A stretch of DNA of 64,000 nt from Luidia sarsii (taxonomy: Eukaryota > Echinodermata > Asteroidea > Paxillosida > Luidiidae). Both the position numbers and the translations under genes were made by a program. The notes beneath the pieces were generated by a model. It was not told the origin of the DNA and searched no databases. It saw nothing but the letters and a program-made list of their open reading frames with translations. Shown here piece by piece: positions 44,101-53,100 of this stretch; position 1 is the stretch's first letter, and every line of letters starts with the position of its first letter. The DNA is taken from the NCBI GenBank assembly GCA_949987565.1, contig OX465118.1:10403284-10467283 (forward strand). Direction: 5' to 3'.

Positions 44101-47100
44101 ACCAGCGCATTGTGTTTAGGACGACATTGAACATGTTCAAAACTGTGGCTAACACTTTCCCACCTTTTATTTCAGATATTCTTGATCTCAGAAACCCAAT
44201 CGCCATGGCCTTCGTTCACATCTGATAGTTCCTTGTACCCTCAAGAGAGCCGGGGACCGCGCATTCTCCATCTCCGGTCCTAAAAATTGGAACGCTCTTC
44301 CAACCTCCATCCGCAATGCTTCATCCACTGACCAGTTCAAAAGACTTCTTAAGACTCACCTGTTCAATTGGAACCTGTAGTTTTACTTTGTTTTGTTGTA
44401 TTAGCACTCTCCCCAAGTGCTTTGCATCCCTGGAAAAGGCGCTCTATAAATGCGTTTATTATTATTAATGAGGCGTGGAACTCAGAGACCACGACAATGG
44501 GTTAAAACAAAACCGACCGAAGAGAACTTTTCATAATTTATCTGAAAACCTACCAAGTAGAAACTGGTTGGAGTCTCTCTCGTATTTGAAGGTGAGGCGA
44601 CCATAGCTGACGTGGTTCAGGTTCTTGAGCCACTCAAAGTAAGATACAGTCACACCACCAGCGTTGATGTACATATCCTGTGGCATGAGAAGAAAGACAT
44701 TTCTATCCATCTTTACACAAGTAATACAATGCAAAAATGTTGCAAACTGCTTACTGACTAACATATTAAATGCAAATCTTAAAAAATTAGGAGGACCTGA
44801 CGTTTTGATCCTAGCAGGACCTTCCTCAAAGTTCGAATGATTCTACCTTTGAGAAAGGTCCTGCTCGGATCAAAACATCAGGCCCTCCTAATTTTTGAGA
44901 ATCTTTCCAAAAGACTGCCTGAGGAGCTTCATGACAAATGGATGTGAGAAAGTATGCATATTGCTCACAGTAATACAAGACCTTAACAATCTAAAGCAAC
45001 CAGACCACCACTCACTGGTATAACCATGATGTTCCTTTCTTGAAGAATCTTGTCCGCAGATGGAGTAGTGGGTCCGTTAGCACCCTCGGCAATAATCTAA
45101 AGGCGAAATAAATCAGAAAAAAAAACCTACATTTTTGTCTCATACAGCAGTAATCGGGTGACTGTACATGTGTAGATGTGTCAAAGTGAGTGCACTGTGT
45201 CTATACAATTACTACGTGGGCGACTTTAAAAATGACTAGCATCTCACTCTGGCTTTGATGTGCGGGGCATTCCTGGCGGTGATGACCTTCTCTCCGGCAC
45301 ACGGCACCAGGATGTCGCACTGCTCCACCATCAGGTCTCCATCGTAGGGCTCAGCACCAGGGAACCCAACGATAGTGCCGTTTGCCTGGTAGACGTTAGG
45401 GGAGGGGTTGGAACAATGAGGTGAACCTTAAATAATACTTAAGGCTTTGCATGGTGGGTGAATCAATATAGGAAGGTTTGCGGTGACACCATGTATAAGG
45501 TCTCTTAAAGGAAGAGGTGTGGTTCTGAAAAGAACCTGAGTGGTAACTCAGAGTTACCACTGAGGTTCTTTTCAGAACCACACCTATATTGAGGTTAACC
45601 TTTGTAACTTATTGGTGGTGGATTTTTTTTTTTTTTAAATGAAAAAAATGGCAACAAAAAGTTTGACCGGACTGGGACTTGAATCCGAAACACCTGGGTC
45701 CTTTTTTTTCTTCAAAACCCGGCATAGGTTCAGGGCTCCAGCTTTGTCTTTCTTTCTTTCATCCATTTTAAAGTTCAAGGCATGTAAACTGGAAGCCTTT
45801 GGCTTCATTTCGAATGTTACACTGCGCTTTGAAAAAGAATTCAAATTGTCAACTTCAAGAAAGAGCTCCAACCTGTGTTTTCAGCTTCTGGATGACTGGA
45901 GCCGCAGCCTAAGCCGGGTTTTGGAAAAGGGCGCTGTTTTTTTTGTACCAGCACTTATACCGTCTGAGGGCCTGCCCTCTGTATTTGGTAAACTTTTTCA
46001 GCCTGATATGTGATCTTTTCGTGGGCCGGATCTTAAAAAAAAAAAAAACTAGCGGTATGGCGTAGGCTTGATTGTGCCCTGGTTTGGGCTTGGCAAAGAA
46101 GGCCAGAAACCCCACACAGTTGGGTGGGGACAGCACATCCTCTTCCATCAACCACTGGCATCTTGGCCACTGTTATAATAAGTCCAGCATTGCCTCAGCA
46201 GTTGTGCTGGGAAATCAGACTTCAAAGGTTGAATCTTCTCAAGCGCAGCAATAGATCTTCAACAAAACAGGGGACATTCCGTCCATTCAAAGACTCAAGT
46301 GATATACAAAAAATGTTGCAAACTGCTTACTGATTAAAATTACCAAAATGCAAATCTTAAAATTTAGTGGGCCTGACGTTTCGATCCTAGCAGGACCTTT
46401 CTCAACGGCCTATGCAGCGAGCACCGAAGCGATGGAGGTAACGCGTGGTGTGCAGACCCACGTTACCAAAACCCTGGGAAAGAGAGAGAACGGTCCTGCT
46501 AGGATCGAAACGTCAGGCCCACTCAATTTTAACATTCAAAGACTACTTTTTTTTAATGGCATATGAAAGAAACTAATCAGTTCATCTGAGGAGAGGTGAA
46601 AAAACAACAACTTGAGTTTATTCTTACTAGTTTATAGTCCTCCAGTTCCTTGGGATCGATGCCACTGCTGTTGTAGATGCTGCCGTCAATTTCCATGACG
46701 CCTATGCAGCGAGCACCGAAACGATGGAGGTAACGCGTGGTGTGCAGACCCACGTTACCAAAACCCTGGGAAAAGAGAGAGAGCGCACAAAAGAACAATC
46801 TGACATTGGTCCAATAAGAAATACAACTTTGGGTGTGCAGCTTTTTGCATGTGCAGTATTTCTTTTCTGTGGCAAGTTTTTTTCTGATTTATATTGGTGC
46901 TAAGAAAATCTTGGAAAGGCTCTGGTTTCAGAGTAACTGGATATTTGGGTCTGGAAAGGATTTAGCCACTTTTTTCCCCCATTGCAAGCATGGCAAGAGC
47001 CAATTGCACTGAATAATACAAAGGTTAATGGTAACACTAGGTAGCACTATGGTCATGTCCATTCCCTCTGCAGGCTCTTTGAAATGCAAGGGCTGTCTGT

Positions 47101-50100
47101 AGAACAATTGCAGAACAATCCAAATGGAGTTCTTATAAGAAGACTATGCACAGACCCAGTGCTCAACTGACTTGAGAATCTTAGCAAATGCATTACAGGC
47201 AAGGTGTTGGTGAGGCTTGGGTGTCACACAATCAAAGAAGCACAGTGCTATTTCACAGTCAGGCGCCCTGACTTCGCCAGAGGTTTAGGCCAGGCTACCT
47301 GCACAATGAAGGTCTTCTCGCCGAAGCCCGGGGTCAGACCGACAGTGCTCATGTAGGAGGCCTCGTTGACGAAGTTCTCAATGCCGTGGTAGATGCCTCG
47401 GCCGGTGGCCGACACACGGCCGTGGATGCCGCCCTGGGTGATGGGCTTGCCCGTGATGCAGGCGTGGGCGTTGATGTCCTGGTACCCGACCGTCATGGCG
47501 TATGTGTCGGCAATCCAGCTCATCTCCCGCTCACCGGTGCCCATGTCCGGGGCCGGTACATCCACACCAGGCCCTACATGAATTACAAGTTAATACAACA
47601 CGACAAATTGCACTCATTAACGTTTAAGAGGTTTCAAGTTCTGGTTTCGGTCCGGTCAAAGTTTCTTTTCCTACTTCCGAACATTAAGGCATACAAAATG
47701 AAGGCATACAAGTATTTGTTCTGGTGCAATATAAACACTGACTTTCTCACTATGAAAATCATCTCTGCCTAGTCAAGGCTAGCAGTCTACTGTAATAATT
47801 TTATTAGGTTTTGTGGAATTCATTTTTTGTAATGCGCTTTTGAACAGGCTGATCCTGGAGAGAGCGCAATATACATGTAAGTTGAATAAATTATTATTAT
47901 TATTATAATAGGCTGCAGCTATGAGCTGGCGGCTTCCAACGACTAATAAATCAAGCACATACATGTATGTATATCTATGCTGGGTCTGACTTTATTGACT
48001 ACAGCTGAGAAGTCTACGGAAATTGGCTGGTTAATGAATTTGCCTAGTCTTATGTGTGATTTGAAGGCCGCGCAGCCATTGAGTTAATTGATTAGGAATT
48101 AAAGTGATATACAAAAATGTTGCAAACTGCTTACTGGACTAAAATTACCAAAATGCAAATCTCAAAATTTAGTGGGCCTGACGTTTTGATCCTAGCAGGA
48201 CCTTTCTCAAAGGCAGAGTGAGTCAAAGGCTCTCTCTGCCTTTGAGAAAGGTCCTGCTAGGATAGAAACGTCAGGCCCACTCCATTTTGTGATTAGTACT
48301 TAATCGGGTTTTAGCTGGCCGCGAGTCAACTCACCGATGAAGCCCTTCTTGGCCAGCTCCACGCAGAAGCGCCTGGTGATCTTCTCCAGTTCGCGCTCCG
48401 AGTACTTCCTGGGGTCCACCTTGATGCCCCCCTTGGCCCCGCCGAAGGGCACGTCCACCACCGCGCACTTGTAGGTCATCAGGGAGGCCAGGGCTTTCAC
48501 CTCGTCCGCGTTCACGTCGTCGCTGTAGCGTATACCTTGGCCGTCAAAAAGCACATTGAGCGAATGGGTCAACAGAAATGCAGGGCAGTCCGATCGTTGA
48601 CACCCACTGCGGTCACAGCAGTTGGGAAACGCACGGCATCCATGCCCTTGCGTCACTGTGACTTGGACTCCGATCTGACCCCCAATGCCGACATTTCAGC
48701 CTAAAAGTCTGTACAAACCTAAGTGCATGTCTAATTATCAAAATGGATATTGTGGACAGATGACAATCTGTTGTAATGTCTGGGGCTACTGTACTTTTGT
48801 TTCCCTTCCATCGAATCCTTCCACCTGCCTTCATCAAAATGCAGCCCCAGGGCCTGTGGCGTTGAAATGAGTAGATAACTTCCAATACAAGTTCTACACA
48901 GTTACTACATGTTCAATCGCATTCAATTTACTCCTTGCTAAACTGAAAAGTCTCTAATTTTTTAGTGGGGAAAGTGAAATCTTTTTTGACAGTTAACTCC
49001 TGATGCACAGCAGGCTCGTGGGCTACTTCATGTTTACCCTTGTACATACTCTGTACATGAAGCAAGACAAAACAAGGGTATGTGTAACTATTAAACCTAC
49101 CTCCTTTGCAAGGTGTTCGGTGCTGGCTGTGTTGTGCCCTGAACGCCTGGATAATCTCAAAGCTTCCGTCATCACGCCGCAGCGGAAAGTTGAGGCTCAG
49201 CACATTGTTGCAAGGCTTCATCAGCTTCAAGATGCCCTGGACCTACGTATGCAGATGATACACAGATGTGGAAGAAAAGCACAGTTTATTCAATGGTTCT
49301 CTGGGTTTCTTGGTTTGTACAGTACATGCACTACTGGGGGTTTGATTCTGCTGCCATCTTTTGTGTGTAAAGTTGAATGTTGTTTCTACGCTGATACAGA
49401 AAACATTTAGGACTGTCAAAACTACCGGTACATGTACGGTAATATCCAATTGCTTAATTATGTTGATTCTTGTGAGATTGGAAATCTCTGTGAAACTTTG
49501 AGCCTAATACTTGTGATTCGTGTGCATTAAATATATAAACCGGTATACTCCAATGTATACACCTACATGTAGGACAAACAACTTCCCAAACTGCCAAACT
49601 AAATAAAATGCAATTGATATGTACACACATGGGTCTGCAGGTGTGCATACACGTGTACACATGTACACATGTACATACATGTACACTGTACTTGTGCTAC
49701 AGTACATCTACGTGTACACATGTGAAGGCCTACATGTACGGAAAGCTCGGATTATATTTTGCTTGATACTGCAATACTTCTATTATTACCGTAGCAGCAA
49801 AACAATTTTTTTTTTACATAATTTTACACAATGAGAATGGATCATTTTACTGTCATACTGTGCTCTGTTCCTCTGTGCACGTTAGTATGCACTAGACCCT
49901 GCCATGACTGATGTACTGACTCTTTGCAAATCCTGTAATAAATTTGATGGAGTGCACAGCTCAAGGGAAGCAAACATTAAGTGTGCAACCTATGCATAAT
50001 TATGTACAAACATGTACACGCATACATGTACATGTACAGTACATAGGCATGTGCACAACAGTCATACAGTACATGTACATGTACATGTACAGTACCTGTC

Positions 50101-53100
50101 GCTAAATTACATGTGTAGGTCACACGCAACAATAATAATACACGTACATGTTGGCTCTCAATAAATGGATTATTGAGGTCATGATTGGATTATGCACATT
50201 GCATAGAAGGTACATGTACATCATTATGTATGCACAGTAGCCTGGTCTTAAAAAGAAAGAAAAAGCTACATGTACATGTACTGTACATGTACAATGTACA
50301 TGTACATGTAGTGTGAAATGCCACGATGTTGGTTACAATACAGTACATGTACATGTACACTGTACATCATGTACATGTACTTGAATAAAATCTGGATCAT
50401 ATTCATAGCCTACAGTATTTCAAATACAGGGACACATACTGTAGTCTTTAACAAGAAGTACGTCAAAGGTGGTTTGGCAACACCAAGTAAAATATCTGTG
50501 GTGTGAGAACCTCTACATGTACATGTACATGTACATGTACACATGTACCGTACCCGGTACATACATGTACATGTACACGCACACCTGTACATGTACATGT
50601 AATGTAGACACGTGTGGGGTTCTACTTCTACAGTGTACATGTAAATAGAATCAGAAATTCAGAATGTACAATGTAACAAGAATTACTTAAATGAAGAATG
50701 TGTATTTCTATCAGAACTAGGAAGTAGAGAATACACATCATGTCCAAATTGTCCATGTACATGCACACTGTATAGTGTAAATAGTATGTAAAAATTAATA
50801 CACCAACCATAAAATGATACATGTACATGTACATGTATGTACTGTACATGTATACATGTATCAAAGTTCAATTTCTTATTATTTGCTTTGACCCTAAATC
50901 CTTAAGTTTCATACCTGTACATGTACATTTATGTACTTTTTCCTCAAACATTCCCTAATTTGTTTGAAATCATGGATCGATCCAGTTTTCTGCAAGATTG
51001 AATTGGATTTGTCCTGCATCATCCAGATAGAAAAGTATACATGCACACATGCGTATGCCCACAATTTCTGTTGTGCTGATGCAGTGCCAATAGTACTGTT
51101 AGTACTAGTAGCTGTGCACAGCAAAGTGGTGCATTCCACAAGGATTTATGCAAATTTAGTACGTGTACAACTGCAGATACTGTACATGTACATTGTACAT
51201 GTACATGTAGTGTATGTACAGAGGTTTCTGAGGCCAGTTTTAAAGGTCAACTGCAATGCATTTTGGAATTCTTTCTTATTAAAATTTTAAATAATGCCAT
51301 GCTGTCATTACATACATTCATGCATTTTTTTTTCGAATTTATTAAAATTTGGGAAAGAGGGTCAAAAAAGCCACACCCCTGTGGTGACATCATGAGCTGA
51401 CAACCTGGTACATGTAAACACCTGTACATTACTCTTGTCGGGGATGTGTTACTATACCGGTACATTGTAAATTCGTATGTACACGTATACATGTATATCA
51501 ACAGTCAGTGCACGTAACTTCTGAATAGAGCCGATTTCAGGAATCGGGAGTAAATATTGACAGATTGGTTGACATGTCAGCCAGATTCGTTGTCAAGATA
51601 GCAGCAACGGAATAAACGTGTCATTGCCTGACGATCCTAGAATAAGCCGCATTTGGACGTAAAACATCACGGTGACACGCTGACCCATCAAAGAATACAG
51701 GGCAGTGTCCATTTGTCAGCTTACTTTCATGGAGACCATTTGGGCGGCTCAGTCATACACATTGTATACACGTGTACAACTTACAAGTCAACGTACATGT
51801 ACCGTACATGTACCTGTACATGTTTTAGTAGTACAGTATGTACCGCACCTGTAGAATGTAGGCCTGACAACACAAAAATGACATTTGATCTGGGATTACA
51901 TACACACATGTACATGTATGTACCAATGAACATACATTGTAGTCACTACCAACAACACTGGACAGGACAGGTGGAAATGTGCAGGGTAAATGTACATGTA
52001 CATGTACATGTATGTAAGTGACTGACGGTGACTTGACAAAAACACGTGGTCAGGTTTTTACACCAACTGTGCCCATGAAAAATCAGGTAACGCAGAATAG
52101 CCAATCGCTTTCCGGAAAGCAAGTGTGTATTTCACTTGAACATAAGCTGCCCGGGATTAAATTTCCCAATACTGTACCATGCCTGTCTGTCGTATCACCC
52201 CTCATCCATAGGACTTTCTTCCTGCCTCCACTTTGTCTGTTTTAAGTTAAGATCAGCATGCAAAACCAAACGCTACTCTTAAGACAAGGGGGCATTCCAC
52301 AGCGGTACAGCGAGCTGAGATGCTCAGACGGGTAGTACCGCAGTATCATACACCTTTCCCACCGACATTGATGCTTTTCGGCTTTTTGGCTATTTCTGAG
52401 ATCATGTCCAACAAGAGATCTGAGTAATGCTGAAGAACGTCTAACGAGGGTGAACACTACTAGTACAAGTACTACACTAGTACACTGCACATTTATAGGA
52501 CAGTTACATGTACACACCACAGCCAAGACTGCTAGGTTTCTTTAAATGGTTCCTCATCAATTCTGCCAGTGCTATCAGCTGACCAGTAAATTAGCATGGA
52601 ATGTATGCTATTCCAACTTCAAGGCTCACTATCTACACATGTACATGTACATGTACATGTGTGCACACAGTGTGATTAGCATAGCACACTGCAGTCTACA
52701 ACATACGTACACAGGGCATGTACATGTACATGTACATGTACAGTATATTATATATTACAGTAATGAGTACATGTACATGTACATTTACATAGTGTACATT
52801 CCACATGACTACATGTGCTGGTACGTGTGTAGAAAAAAACTTTGTATAAATGTATACAGCAGACAACATGTACAGAACATGTACACACATGTACAGTACA
52901 GTACATGTGCGTGTACTGCATGTGCCTGTACATTGTACATACATGTACATGTACATGTACATATTGTACATGTACATGTACATGTACTTGCACAGCTCAG
53001 TAAACGTGTACCGGTACATTTTTATACGTGTAGGCCTACTGCGTGCATGATGTGGGGACAGATACAGTACCGTTACAGCTCTGGTAATGAACCACCATCC

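Noticed and set aside
46409..46491. Alternative GDH exon 6
   Set aside because: It contains only the acceptor and first ~65 bases of the exon, with no donor or remaining coding sequence, inside a foldback element.
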